A stretch of DNA of 64,000 nucleotides from Clostridia bacterium (GCA_017451735.1 JAFTNU010000012.1:1-64000); one strand, 5' to 3'; positions 44,536 through 53,741 are shown, counted from the stretch's first letter. Translations and numbers: made by a program. Notes: generated by a model from the sequence alone, not told the origin.

Positions 44536-45315
44536 TTAGCTTTTCCTTGCCTGCATCATCTTGCCCGGGGAAATACCGAAACGCTCCTTGAAACGGCGGA
44601 TGAAGTTGGCGTAATCGTCAAAGCCGCTTTCCCGGCAGATCTGCCCCACCGAGAGCTTCGAGTAGTCGATCAGCTTTTTGGCATAATCAAATCGGAGCCG
44701 ATCCACATATTCCTTAAAGGTGAGCCCGGTCTCCCTTTTGAACAGCTCGGAAAAATAGGTGGGCGTAAAGCCCGCGTATGCTGCTACCTCCGAGAGAGAA
44801 GGATTGTCGCGGAAATGATTCAGAATGAACAGTGTCGCGCGGTTGACGGGTGAAAAGTTTTCCTCTTTTCTTGCCCCGTTACGGGCTATTTTACCCAAAA
44901 TGCCGTTTAAAAGGCAGGAGGCAAAGGCCTCGTCGCCCGATGCGTGGGAAAGCTCTTCAAGCAGTTCTGCAAAAAAAGGACGGTCCTTCTCCTCGATCTG
45001 CATGGCGCAGGGGGTCGACCCGTTCAGCAGACGGGAGAGAAAATCGAGATTGCAGATCTTTTCCGAAAACATGACATTGTGTAGCTGACAGTCTTGGGCG
45101 CGGACACTGTGGAAATTCAGGGGTGTCATAAAAAAGAGCATACCGGGGGCGATCTCGTACCTCACCCCATCGATGATATAATCCCCACTGCCCCTTGTGA
45201 AATATTCGAATTCGTAAAAATCATGCCAATGGGTGTAAAACTCGCCGTCAAATACTTTGTTAGATGCCGAGATCACACCGTTTTGAATATTTTTTTGCCT
45301 GCTCAGCCGTAGCAT
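44536..45315 (-). CDS. AraC-family transcriptional regulator
   Basis: The 259-residue protein has an N-terminal cupin-like sensor (HWHDFYEFEYFTRGSGDYII, residues 28-48) and a C-terminal AraC DNA-binding domain (LSEVAAYAGFTPTYFSELFK and CRESGFDDYANFIRRFKERF). It is divergent from the ROK kinase gene (157 bp apart), so it probably controls it in response to a sugar. The ATG at 45315 begins the conserved domain; an upstream extension would cross the promoter region. Confidence 0.9.
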   Translation of the reverse strand: MLRLSRQKNIQNGVISASNKVFDGEFYTHWHDFYEFEYFTRGSGDYIIDGVRYEIAPGMLFFMTPLNFHSVRAQDCQLHNVMFSEKICNLDFLSRLLNGSTPCAMQIEEKDRPFFAELLEELSHASGDEAFASCLLNGILGKIARNGARKEENFSPVNRATLFILNHFRDNPSLSEVAAYAGFTPTYFSELFKRETGLTFKEYVDRLRFDYAKKLIDYSKLSVGQICRESGFDDYANFIRRFKERFGISPGKMMQARKS

Positions 45316-45471
45316 GGTCTGCTCACTCCTCTCGTGGCGGTGATCACCATCAGTATAAAGCATATCCGAAAAAAAGTCAATCATCACCAAAGAAATACTA
45401 TACACCGGAAGGGCAAAATATATTACAATGAAAGCAGAGAAGAAGACCAATGCTTTAACGGAGGGAAAGCT

Positions 45472-46422
45472 ATGAAACAAAAGATGTATATCGGTGTTGA
45501 CATCGGCGGCACCAAAACCGCTGTGGTCAAGGGGGATGAAACGGGAAGGATCCTGGAAAAGGTCAAATTCGCCACAACCGGGGTGGAGGAGACTCTGCGC
45601 CGTATCCTGGCCGAGGTAAAGCGTATGGGAGAGGCGACGGCGATCGGTGTCAGCTGCGGCGGCCCGTTGGATAGTGAAAAGGGTCTGATCCTCTCTCCGC
45701 CCAATCTGCCCGGATGGGATCGGATCCCCATCACCGAGTTGTTGACAAAGGAAACGGGAATTCCCGCCTATTTGCAAAATGATGCCGATGCCTGTGCCCT
45801 GGCCGAATGGCGGTTTGGCGCAGGAAAGGGCACACGTAATATGATTTTTTTAACATTCGGCACCGGCATGGGGGCAGGACTCATCCTGAACGGCGCCCTT
45901 TATGGGGGGAGCTGCGGCCGTGCGGGCGAGGTGGGACATATCGCCATGGAGAGTGACGGCCCCGTGGGCTACGGCAAGGCGGGATCCTTTGAGGGCTTCT
46001 GCTCCGGGGGCGGCATCCGTCAGTGCGCCATAAAAAAAGCCCGCACCATGCTGGCACAGGGACAGATTCCCTCTTATTGCTCCACTGTTGCGGAGCTTGA
46101 CACCGTTACGGCGCAGACCGTGGCGGATGCCGCCCGCAAGGGGCATCCGGATGCCCTGGAGGTCTATGCCGATTGCGGCAGGATGCTGGGGCGCGGGTTG
46201 GCCATCCTGATCGATCTGCTCAATCCCCAGCGCATCGTCATCGGCAGTATCTTTGCCCGTGCCGAGGCGCTTTTGCGGGAGAGCATGGAACGCGAGATCG
46301 CCAAAGAAGCGCTTCCGGATGCCGCGGAGATCTGCGAGATCGTTCCCGCCGCCCTTGGAGAAGCCATCGGTGATATTGCCGCTATTACGGTAGCGGTGGA
46401 GGGAGAAAATGCCGCGAGGTAA
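45472..46422 (+). CDS. ROK family sugar kinase
   Basis: The 316-residue protein has the ROK ATP-binding motif GVDIGGTKTAVVKGDE at residue 7, NDADACALAEWRFGAGKGTRN split near 100-120, and LTFGTGMGAGLI. The usual zinc-binding CxCGxxGC motif is absent: the equivalent region reads GYGKAGSFEGFCSGG. Members phosphorylate glucose, N-acylmannosamine or fructose. Nearby isomerases suggest a ketose or mannose-type substrate. GGAGGGA precedes the ATG at 45472. Confidence 0.88.
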   Translation: MKQKMYIGVDIGGTKTAVVKGDETGRILEKVKFATTGVEETLRRILAEVKRMGEATAIGVSCGGPLDSEKGLILSPPNLPGWDRIPITELLTKETGIPAYLQNDADACALAEWRFGAGKGTRNMIFLTFGTGMGAGLILNGALYGGSCGRAGEVGHIAMESDGPVGYGKAGSFEGFCSGGGIRQCAIKKARTMLAQGQIPSYCSTVAELDTVTAQTVADAARKGHPDALEVYADCGRMLGRGLAILIDLLNPQRIVIGSIFARAEALLRESMEREIAKEALPDAAEICEIVPAALGEAIGDIAAITVAVEGENAAR

Positions 46423-46426
46423 GCGG

Positions 46427-46464
46427 ACGGGGGAGAACTTTTGTAAAAGTTCTCCCCCGTATTT
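46427..46464. terminator. Terminator between the kinase and epimerase genes
   Basis: GGGGGAGAACTTTTG pairs with AAAAGTTCTCCCCC followed by GTATTTTTTG. It serves two convergent genes. Confidence 0.85.
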
Positions 46465-46472
46465 TTTGCTTT

Positions 46473-47333
46473 TTACACGTGCTTCTTTACATAATCCAGC
46501 ATATAGGTCGCCTCGGCATCCAGTGCGGCTTCGCTTGGATCATCGATCAGATTGCGCCAGACAGAGATCGACCTGCCCACTTCCCCGCCGGTCATGAGAA
46601 AGGGCTCGGCTACGATGCGCCCCTTATAATTCACATCCCGCAGGGCACCGAAGATCTCGTTCCAGTCAAGATGTCCACGACCCGGGCAGGTGCGGTTGTT
46701 CTCACCGATGTGGAATCCCACCAGAAGATCCCCTGCCGTACGGATGGCGTCTCCGATGCTCGATTCCTCGATGTTCATGTGATAGGTGTCCAGAAGAATG
46801 CCAACGCTTTTACTGTTCACAGCGGCCACATAGGCTCTTGCCTCCTTGGCCGTATTGACCAGAATGCCCTCAAAGCGATTGACCGCCTCGATGCCGTAGG
46901 TCAGCCCCAGCTCCTTTGCGATCTCTGCCAGTTTGCGCATACTGCTGACGCTGTGGTAAAAGCGGACCGTCTTGCTCCCTTCGGTCGGTACACCCCATCC
47001 GGCGTAGCTGACACCCGAAAGGAGCTTGCCCTCCATTTTTCCGATCTGTGTCATGATGGCACTCAGGTATTTGATGCCGCCCTCCCGCACCGTATCGTCG
47101 GGAGAGGAGATGTCATAGGCGGGATCCAGCCCCAGGCTGTAGGTCAGCTCGATGCCGTTGGCATCGGCGCAGGCCTTGAGCTCGGCCAGCTCCCCGTCGC
47201 TCATATCCAACAGGGCCTGAGCCTGAAATTCCAGAACATCATAGCCGATCCTTGCCGCCTTGGCAATGTATTTTTTCAGATCTACCTTCCAGGTGTTTTC
47301 CCAGAAGTTGACAAAAATGCCGATTTTATTCAT
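46473..47333 (-). CDS. Sugar phosphate isomerase/epimerase, D-psicose/D-tagatose 3-epimerase type
   Basis: The 286-residue TIM-barrel protein shows the epimerase pattern: YDVLEFQAQAL, the metal-binding glutamates in YGIEAVNRFEG and in VAEPF, the aspartate in LLDTYHMNIEE, and HIGENNRTCPGRGHLDWNEI. It interconverts ketohexoses at C3, with the exact sugar not certain. Its start overlaps the stop of the lyxose-isomerase-like gene by 4 bp, so the two steps are probably sequential. Confidence 0.9.
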   Translation of the reverse strand: MNKIGIFVNFWENTWKVDLKKYIAKAARIGYDVLEFQAQALLDMSDGELAELKACADANGIELTYSLGLDPAYDISSPDDTVREGGIKYLSAIMTQIGKMEGKLLSGVSYAGWGVPTEGSKTVRFYHSVSSMRKLAEIAKELGLTYGIEAVNRFEGILVNTAKEARAYVAAVNSKSVGILLDTYHMNIEESSIGDAIRTAGDLLVGFHIGENNRTCPGRGHLDWNEIFGALRDVNYKGRIVAEPFLMTGGEVGRSISVWRNLIDDPSEAALDAEATYMLDYVKKHV

Positions 47334-48022
47334 GCTTCCACCTCGGGATATTCATTGACCAGAAGACGGTAACGGGGCTCGTCCTCGTCTACGGCGCACC
47401 AGCGCCCGCGAGTCACGGCAAACACATTATCGGTGTTGTCGTCATTGATCCTGGAGACCTCTCCAATCAGCAGATCGCCGCATCCTGTCTTGGCAAAAAA
47501 GCGGTGATAGACCCCCGGCTCCAGGGTGATGCTGTTGCCTGTGGTGATCTCGATGATCTCTCCGGGGGCAGCATCGTAATATTCCCCGTCGCGCAGCACC
47601 CGCACAGGACGGGTGAAATCGGGCTTTCCGTCGGCACCCCGAGCCGCCAGCTGGCAGCAGAATATGCCGCCCGCGCGGTTGATGATATCCTCTGTTTTCT
47701 GTATGTGATAATGGAGGGGGATCTCCTGCTCACAGCCATCCTTGAGAAAGATGTATTTCTCGGCGTAAGGGGTGCCCACGCCGACCTCATGCACACTGCC
47801 GTTGCGCACGGTAAAGAGCACCGCGCCGACCCTTGCAAAGTCGCCCGAGCCGAAGTCGGTCACATCCCAGCCCAGCATGGTCTTGACCAGATTTTTGCGG
47901 GACGGCTTCAAAAATTCGTTACGGTCTGCGGCAAACCGTGCAAAATCCGGCAGGGTGATATGATGCTCCTTGCAAAGCGTTTCCGCCCACCGAATGGCGG
48001 CGTTGATTTGGGATCTTTTCAT
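47330..48022 (-). CDS. D-lyxose/D-mannose isomerase family protein
   Basis: The 230-residue cupin-fold enzyme has the metal-site region IPLHYHIQKTEDIINRAGG and a later YHRFFAKTG, as in D-lyxose ketol-isomerases. It would convert an aldose such as D-lyxose or D-mannose to its ketose, which the coupled 3-epimerase could then process. It lies 12 bp downstream of the alpha-L-fucosidase gene, giving a three-gene operon. Confidence 0.9.
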   Translation of the reverse strand: MKRSQINAAIRWAETLCKEHHITLPDFARFAADRNEFLKPSRKNLVKTMLGWDVTDFGSGDFARVGAVLFTVRNGSVHEVGVGTPYAEKYIFLKDGCEQEIPLHYHIQKTEDIINRAGGIFCCQLAARGADGKPDFTRPVRVLRDGEYYDAAPGEIIEITTGNSITLEPGVYHRFFAKTGCGDLLIGEVSRINDDNTDNVFAVTRGRWCAVDEDEPRYRLLVNEYPEVEA

Positions 48023-48034
48023 TTGCTTTTCTCC

Positions 48035-49231
48035 TTACCACTCGATCTCGATCACGATGGGCTCGTTGGAGAGATCGTCTACGGGGATGCCCGTAATATG
48101 CAGGAACTTTTGTGCCCGGCCGTTGGAGGCATACTCGGGTAGCTTGTCAATGGCGGCAGAAAGGGGCTTCCCCGTGTTCATCAGCCGCACGCTTTTCGGG
48201 AGGGTGGGAAAGAACTGGAGCGCCACCGATGAGGAGCGGATACCGTCGACAAAATGGAAATAGCTTTTGCCGTTCTTTTTGGTGACGATGGCTTTGTTTG
48301 CCTTGATCTTATAGTTGAAATCGTCGGGCTCATGACATTCCAGGCACCCTTCCATACGGTTATACCAGTCGCCTACCCTTCGGATACGGGCGGCGTAGTC
48401 CTCGGTGATCTCACCCAGGCCGTCGGGGCCGACGTTCAGCAAATAACTGCCGCCCATGGCCATGATGCGGTCGATGGAGGTGGTCAGGTGGCGGAGCGAG
48501 TAGAAATCCTCGTTTGCGCGGTAGCCCCAGCTCTGCTCGCCGACCGAGTTGCAGGCCTCGGTCATGCGGGTAAAGCGCTCCTCCTCGGCCGCCTTGTATT
48601 CCCGCTCGGGGGTGGAGAAGTCGCCCACGTCATAGCCCCGATCGTTGATGAAGATGCCGGGCTGGAGCTCACGGATCATTTCGTTCAGGGAAGGGTCCTT
48701 GATCTTGGGTGGAATATCCCAGAAGAAGGTGTAGATGGGGCCGTAGCCGGTCAGCAGCTCACGGACCTGACGGCGGACGTATTCCCGATAGGCAACGGTG
48801 TCGATACTACCGTTTTCGGTTACGGCCTTCCACTGGTGGGTGGAGGCGGGGTTGTAGCCGTAGGGGTGGTGCCAGTCGGGGCAGGAGTAGTAAAGGGAAA
48901 GGAGCATGCCGTGCTTTTGGCAGGCGTCGGCAAGCATTTTTAAAACGTCCTTGCCGTAAGGCGTGTGCATGATGCTGTAATCGGTCTCCTTGGTGTCCCA
49001 CATGCAAAAGCCGTCGTGGTGCTTGGTGGTAAAGCAGATGTACTTCATCCCGGCTTCTTTGGCAAGCAGCACCCATTTTTCGGGGTCGTATTTGACGGGA
49101 TCGAATTTGTGCATCAGCGCCTCGTATTCCTCGCGGGGGAGATCCATGCGGGCATAGACCTGCTCCTGTACGCCGGTGACGGCATAAAAGCCCCAATGGA
49201 TAAACATACCGAATTTGTTTTCGTGTGTCAT
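48035..49231 (-). CDS. Alpha-L-fucosidase, GH29
   Basis: The 398-residue protein has the GH29 signatures FGMFIHWGFYAVTG at the N-terminus, CFTTKHHDGFCMWD near residue 66, and YTFFWDIPP near 168 with the candidate nucleophilic aspartate. It hydrolyses alpha-linked fucose from glycans or oligosaccharides. No signal peptide is visible, so it acts inside the cell on imported substrate. It leads the operon with the isomerase and epimerase and is divergent from an AraC regulator gene. Confidence 0.92.
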   Translation of the reverse strand: MTHENKFGMFIHWGFYAVTGVQEQVYARMDLPREEYEALMHKFDPVKYDPEKWVLLAKEAGMKYICFTTKHHDGFCMWDTKETDYSIMHTPYGKDVLKMLADACQKHGMLLSLYYSCPDWHHPYGYNPASTHQWKAVTENGSIDTVAYREYVRRQVRELLTGYGPIYTFFWDIPPKIKDPSLNEMIRELQPGIFINDRGYDVGDFSTPEREYKAAEEERFTRMTEACNSVGEQSWGYRANEDFYSLRHLTTSIDRIMAMGGSYLLNVGPDGLGEITEDYAARIRRVGDWYNRMEGCLECHEPDDFNYKIKANKAIVTKKNGKSYFHFVDGIRSSSVALQFFPTLPKSVRLMNTGKPLSAAIDKLPEYASNGRAQKFLHITGIPVDDLSNEPIVIEIEW

Positions 49232-49360
49232 TGACTTGCTCCTTCCAAAACAAAATTTCTTTGATTTAATTATAAGGGCGATGCTTGATTTTGTCGTTGA
49301 AGTATGTTATTATATTTTCGGTAAATTTGCACTATCTTACTGAAAAGGAGCTGCTACCAT

Positions 49361-50122
49361 ATGTTCCGCTGTGCCATTTGCGGTGTATCTACCGAGCACA
49401 AGGAGGGGTTTGTATTCAAGGTCAGGCATGCCCCGCATTATTTGCTCCTGTGCTTTCGTACCCCCTTTTTCTGTGTCATTGACGGTAAGCGCATCGAGGG
49501 GAAGGCGGGCGATTGCCTGCTGCACCGACCCGGGGAGACTGTGATTCACGGGCCCTTGGATGATGCGTCTCAGTTTATCAACGATTGGATCTATTTTTCC
49601 GCCGACGAGGGGGAGATGGAGCAATTGGCCCCTCTTTTTGATACCCTTATTCCCTTGGAAAAAGCGGATGCGCTGGCGGCTTCACTGAACAGCGTTATGA
49701 AGGAATCGGTGCGGAACGACCCCTTCAGCGCGCGTCTTGTCTCGGATACCATTTATCGGATGCTGGTGATTCTGAAGCGCGCCGAGGGGCAACAGAAAAA
49801 GGAGGACGTCTCGCTTTATTTGCGCTTTTCCGGGGCACGGGTCAAAATTCTCAACCATTATAACGAAAAATGGGATCTTGCCAAAATGGCGGGATTGCTT
49901 GGCTACTCGGTCAGTCGCTTTTGTGCTCTGTATACCGAGTTCTTCGGTCAGAGCCCCATGAACGATCTTTTGGATAAGCGCCTGGAAATGGCCAAGCAGC
50001 TTCTGGCGCTCCGCGCCTATAAGGTGGGGGATGTGGCCGATATGTGCGGCTTTGCCTCTATCCACTATTTTTCCAACTTCTTTAAAAAACGCACCGGCAA
50101 AAGCCCTGCGGAATATGCGTGA
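49361..50122 (+). CDS. AraC-family transcriptional regulator
   Basis: The 253-residue protein has an N-terminal sensor domain with cupin-like strands (IDGKRIEGKAGDCLLHRPGE) and a C-terminal AraC domain (MAGLLGYSVSRFCALYTEFF, VADMCGFASIHYFSNFFKKR). It is divergent from the fucosidase operon with a 129-bp gap, so it is the natural candidate to control it. The last codons form half of the following terminator stem. Confidence 0.9.
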   Translation: MFRCAICGVSTEHKEGFVFKVRHAPHYLLLCFRTPFFCVIDGKRIEGKAGDCLLHRPGETVIHGPLDDASQFINDWIYFSADEGEMEQLAPLFDTLIPLEKADALAASLNSVMKESVRNDPFSARLVSDTIYRMLVILKRAEGQQKKEDVSLYLRFSGARVKILNHYNEKWDLAKMAGLLGYSVSRFCALYTEFFGQSPMNDLLDKRLEMAKQLLALRAYKVGDVADMCGFASIHYFSNFFKKRTGKSPAEYA

Positions 50123-50150
50123 TGTCACGCATATTCCGCAGGGCTTAAAA
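50105..50150. terminator. Terminator overlapping the AraC gene 3' end
   Basis: GCCCTGCGGAATATGCGTGA is the left half of a 20-bp palindromic stem that includes the stop codon. It separates two convergent AraC genes. Confidence 0.8.
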
Positions 50151-50172
50151 AATCGAGCTTTCCCGCCCGGGA

Positions 50173-50943
50173 CTACGCTCGGCTATGTCGGTAGGCGGTG
50201 GGGGTGGTGCCTGCAATCTCCTTGAAGTTGCGGTTGAAGGAGCAGATCGACTCATAACCGCACTCACCCGCGATCTGCTCGACAGGTGAATTTGTGCTGA
50301 TCAGCAGATGCTTGGCATGGGAGATGCGATATTCGTTCAACAGCTGTCGGAAGGTGGTATGCAGGCCACGTTGCATCAGATTGGTGAGATAGCGATGATC
50401 ATATCCCATCTCCCGCGCGATCTCCCGCATGGTAATGGGCTCGCGGTAACGCTCGGCAATCAGGGAGAGGATCTGCCCCGTCAGCTCGGTACCGTGAGTG
50501 GCGCGTGGGACGTAAACGGCGGCTTTTTCAAAGGAATGGAGCATGGCGTAAAGGTGGGATTTCAGTAGATAACGGTCCTTCGCCGCAGAGGAAATCCGCG
50601 TTCCAAGGCTTGGGTCCTCCGGATCAAAAAGTGGGCATACGGGGTAGAATTTTTGTGTTTTTTGCGAAAATTCTCCCACCAGCTCGGCCGAAAAAACGCA
50701 GACGTACCCGCGGGATGGCCCCGTGCGCCGATAACCGTGGACCTGATTGGGAAAGAGCAGTACTCCTTGCCCGGCCCGTACCGTAAAGGTCTCCTTGCCA
50801 AGCTCCAGGATCAGCTCCCCCTCCTCCAGGCACAATAGCTCAAAGCTGTTGTGCAAGTGAAGATGGCTGGCCAGATCGTGAAAATGGCGGCTATAGTACA
50901 GCTCTCCGTCAGAGCGCGTCCGATCACTTTCAAAAAAGATCAT
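50173..50943 (-). CDS. AraC-family transcriptional regulator
   Basis: The 256-residue protein has a sensor half with HDLASHLHLHNSFELLCLEE and VRAGQGVLLFPNQVHGY, and an AraC DNA-binding half (MREIAREMGYDHRYLTNLMQ, IAGECGYESICSFNRNFKEI). It is divergent from the GH31 gene (107 bp apart), its probable target. It is the third AraC regulator within 6 kb. Confidence 0.9.
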   Translation of the reverse strand: MIFFESDRTRSDGELYYSRHFHDLASHLHLHNSFELLCLEEGELILELGKETFTVRAGQGVLLFPNQVHGYRRTGPSRGYVCVFSAELVGEFSQKTQKFYPVCPLFDPEDPSLGTRISSAAKDRYLLKSHLYAMLHSFEKAAVYVPRATHGTELTGQILSLIAERYREPITMREIAREMGYDHRYLTNLMQRGLHTTFRQLLNEYRISHAKHLLISTNSPVEQIAGECGYESICSFNRNFKEIAGTTPTAYRHSRA

Positions 50944-50992
50944 GACTCCTCCAAAATCTTAATTTATGATTACTATTATAGTACAAAACGAC

Positions 50993-51021
50993 TTGCCGCG
51001 TCAAGTGCCGTGCGATAAAAT
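50993..51021 (+). promoter_or_regulatory. Probable promoter of the GH31 gene
   Basis: TTGCCG and TAAAAT are 17 bp apart and end 29 bp before the start codon. It lies in the gap shared with the divergent AraC gene. Confidence 0.5.
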
Positions 51022-51050
51022 GAAGATGAATACTGTTCAGGAGGTGTATC

Positions 51051-53048
51051 ATGTATATTTCTACAAAAGCTGAAGCCTGTTTGACCGTTGAAAACGGGGT
51101 GTTGATCGCCGAGAGTAAGGGCGAGACCTTGCGCATCGAGGCATGGGGGCCCGATGCACTCCGCGTGCGTGCCACCGTCAATGCCGATTTCACGGGCAAG
51201 GATCATGCCCTCACCGAGCCTCACGGTGCCGTGGCCGAGATCGAGGTGGGCGAGACAAAGGCCACTGTGCGCAACGGCCGCATTTCTGTCGAGTTGGATC
51301 TTCAGGGCGGTTGGTTAAGATTTCAAAGGGACGGTGTCGAGTTTTTGCGCGAATATGCCCGCAATTTCAATGGCGTCAATCCCCACGCCAAGCCCCTTTT
51401 CATACATGCCCGTGAATACAAGGCGATCATGAAAAGCGATAACTTTCAAATCAAGCTGCGCTTTGATTCTCACAAGGGGGAGCGCATTTTCGGCATGGGT
51501 CAGTATCAGCAGCCCGAATTTGATCTGAAGGGCTGTGTATTGGAGCTGGCACAGCGCAACAGTCAGATCAGCGTGCCCTATCAGCTCTCAAGCCTTGGCT
51601 ATGGCTTCTTTTGGAACAATCCCGGCTATGGTAAGGTGACCTTTGGCAAGAACCTCACCGAGTGGGAGGCCGTTTCGGCCAAGGAGATCGACTATTGGAT
51701 CACCGTGGGCGACACCCCCCGCGATCTGGTGCGGAATTTCACAGCCGTCACGGGCAGAGCGCCCGCGTATCCCGAAAGCGCACTGGGACTGTGGCAATGC
51801 AAGCTCCGCTATCGCACCCAGGAGGAGGTCTTGTCGGTGGCACGGGAGTACCATCGCCGCGGGATCCCTCTGGACCGTATCATCATTGATTTTTACCATT
51901 GGACAAAGGACGGCGAATGGCAGTTTGATCCCACCTATTGGCCCGACCCCAAGGCCATGGTGGACGAGCTGCACGCCATGGGCACCCAATGTCTTGTTTC
52001 GGTCTGGCCTACAGTGGAACGGGGCAGCCAATATTTTAAAGAAATGCGCGCACGAGGCTTTTTGGTGTGGACCGATCGCGGTCAGGCACAATGCATGAAT
52101 CAATACTATTATGTAGACGCCACCAACAAACAGGCAATGGAGTTTGTGTTTGAAAAGTGCAAAGAGCATTATCTCGACTATGGCATCGACGGCTTTTGGC
52201 TGGACGAGGCCGAGCCCGAATATCATTGCGGTGATTTTGACATTTATCGCTATCATACAGGCCCTGCCACCGAGGTTATGAGCGAATATCCCCTGGGTTA
52301 TACCCGCACCTTTTATGAAAATATGAAGAAGCTGGGCTATACCGAGATCGCCAATCTGGCCCGCAGCACCTGGGCAGGCGGTCAGAAATACGGCGCCGTG
52401 ATTTGGTCGGGGGATATCAACTCCAATTTTGAGACCCTGCGGGTGCAGCTCTGTGCGGGACTGAATATCGGCATGGCAGGCATCCCCTGGTGGAATACCG
52501 ACATCGGCGGCTTCCTTGGCAGTGACGTGAACGATCCCGATTTTCACGAATTGCTGATCCGTTGGTTCCAATTTGCAACATTTTGCCCTGTGCTGCGTAT
52601 GCACGGCGACCGTGGGCCTCACGATATTCCGCGGCTCTCCGACAAGGGTGGCGGCAAGGCCCATACGGGTCAGCCCAACGAGCTTTGGAGCTACGGCGAG
52701 GAGGTCTATGAGATTCTGAAAAAATATCTGGATATCCGCCTTTCCATCAAGGACTATATCGCCTCCCTGATGCAAGAGGCCAGCGAGAACGGCTCACCGT
52801 TGCTTCGCGCTATGTTTTATGAGTTCCCGGAGGACGAAGGGTGCTGGGAATTGGACGATCAGTATATGTTTGGCAGTCGCTATCTGGTGGCCCCGGTGCT
52901 GGAGCTGGGTGCACGCCGACGCGAGGTCTATTTACCTAAAGGCCGTTGGAAAAACATTCATACGGGTGAAGCTGTGGAGGGGGGCTGTCGGATCACGGTC
53001 GACGCACCTTTGGATATCATTCCGGTGTTTGAGCGGGTGAAAGGCTGA
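51051..53048 (+). CDS. GH31 family alpha-glucosidase/alpha-xylosidase
   Basis: The 665-residue protein has an N-terminal beta-sandwich (1-220) and the GH31 barrel: PLDRIIIDFYHWTKDGEWQF near 280, the catalytic nucleophile in YGIDGFWLDEAEPEY near 380, GGQKYGAVIWSGDINSNFE near 443-463, and the acid/base region RMHGDRGPHD near 520. The pattern resembles alpha-xylosidases. No signal peptide is present. AGGAGG precedes the ATG. Confidence 0.92.
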   Translation: MYISTKAEACLTVENGVLIAESKGETLRIEAWGPDALRVRATVNADFTGKDHALTEPHGAVAEIEVGETKATVRNGRISVELDLQGGWLRFQRDGVEFLREYARNFNGVNPHAKPLFIHAREYKAIMKSDNFQIKLRFDSHKGERIFGMGQYQQPEFDLKGCVLELAQRNSQISVPYQLSSLGYGFFWNNPGYGKVTFGKNLTEWEAVSAKEIDYWITVGDTPRDLVRNFTAVTGRAPAYPESALGLWQCKLRYRTQEEVLSVAREYHRRGIPLDRIIIDFYHWTKDGEWQFDPTYWPDPKAMVDELHAMGTQCLVSVWPTVERGSQYFKEMRARGFLVWTDRGQAQCMNQYYYVDATNKQAMEFVFEKCKEHYLDYGIDGFWLDEAEPEYHCGDFDIYRYHTGPATEVMSEYPLGYTRTFYENMKKLGYTEIANLARSTWAGGQKYGAVIWSGDINSNFETLRVQLCAGLNIGMAGIPWWNTDIGGFLGSDVNDPDFHELLIRWFQFATFCPVLRMHGDRGPHDIPRLSDKGGGKAHTGQPNELWSYGEEVYEILKKYLDIRLSIKDYIASLMQEASENGSPLLRAMFYEFPEDEGCWELDDQYMFGSRYLVAPVLELGARRREVYLPKGRWKNIHTGEAVEGGCRITVDAPLDIIPVFERVKG

Positions 53049-53093
53049 TAATTTCCCTTTAGGTGTATGGGAGAGTCCCCGCACCACAAAGAT

Positions 53094-53132
53094 CGCCAAC
53101 ATCAGGAAGGGGCACCCTTGCGGGTGCCCCTT
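53094..53132 (+). terminator. Hairpin after the GH31 gene
   Basis: AGGAAGGGGCACCC pairs with GGGTGCCCCTTCCT around a TTGC loop. Confidence 0.75.
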
Positions 53133-53213
53133 CCTGATGTTATAAACGTGGTTCTCCATTATCAGTCGCATGCTGCTCGGAATAGATCAATAAGTGATTT
53201 TTAGCCATAAAAT

Positions 53214-53347
53214 CAATGGCGAAGCCATTGTATATCATCAAGCCGCAGGAGCATGCACGCTGACGCGTGATGAGATACAAAGGCGGCGTGCCGCCTTTGA
53301 TGATATCCACGACTATGTCGTGATGATATACCAAGCCTGCGGCTTGG
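53214..53347. repeat. Mini-hairpin array with ATGATAT-type spacers
   Basis: Five short hairpins of different sequence follow each other: CAATGGC-GAA-GCCATTG (53214-53230), CACGC-TGAC-GCGTG (53256-53269), CAAAGGCGG-CGTG-CCGCCTTTG (53278-53299), CACGAC-TAT-GTCGTG (53308-53322) and CCAAGCC-TGC-GGCTTGG (53331-53347). The last three are separated by exactly eight bases (ATGATATC, ATGATATA), and similar spacers surround the others. No gene is present between 53049 and the tRNAs. Confidence 0.8.
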
Positions 53348-53350
53348 ATA

Positions 53351-53388
53351 AAAAAACGACAAAATTCTGTCGAATTTTGTCGTTTTTT
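53351..53388 (-). terminator. Terminator of the tRNA-Pro/tRNA-Val unit
   Basis: AAAAAACGACAAAATTC is followed by its complement GAATTTTGTCGTTTTTTT, directly after the tRNA-Val CCA end on the minus strand. Confidence 0.9.
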
Positions 53389-53465
<77 letters not shown>

Positions 53466-53520
53466 GTTGCGTATAGAAGGGGTTGCCGCTCCGGCCTTGC
53501 CAAGGGCAACCCCTTGCTTT

Positions 53521-53596
53521 TGGTCGGAATGACAGGATTTGAACCTGCGACATCCTGGTCCCAAACCAGGCGCGCTACCAACTGCGCTACATCCCG
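53521..53596 (-). tRNA. tRNA-Pro (anticodon TGG)
   Basis: On the minus strand the acceptor stem CGGGATG/CATTCCG, anticodon arm CCTGG-TTTGGGA-CCAGG, T arm GGTTCAAATCC and encoded CCA are complete. A hairpin (AAGGGGTTGCC / GGCAACCCCTT, about 53477-53511) lies between it and tRNA-Val. Confidence 0.93.
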
Positions 53597-53630
53597 ATCG
53601 GAAAAACAGGATCCACCTGTCTACCGCTCT

Positions 53631-53659
53631 ATTATACCAAAAGCGGTAACACTTGTCAA
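53631..53659 (-). promoter_or_regulatory. Promoter of the tRNA-Pro/tRNA-Val unit
   Basis: On the minus strand TTGACA and TATAAT match the consensus with a 17-bp spacer. Confidence 0.9.
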
Positions 53660-53679
53660 GCCCATTTTTCAAAAAAGAT

Positions 53680-53708
53680 TTGACACTTTTTGCGCCGTGT
53701 GCTATACT
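53680..53708 (+). promoter_or_regulatory. Promoter of nth
   Basis: TTGACA and TATACT have a 17-bp spacer and end 33 bp before the start codon. It is back to back with the tRNA promoter. Confidence 0.85.
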
Positions 53709-53741
53709 GAATCTATATTTCCCCGCAGAGGAGGTGCTTTG

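Noticed and set aside
53214..53347. CRISPR array
   Set aside because: The constant part is only eight bases, the variable parts are palindromes of unequal length, and no cas gene is present. The ATGAATTG arrays at 59988-60167 and 61560-61785 fail for the same reasons.
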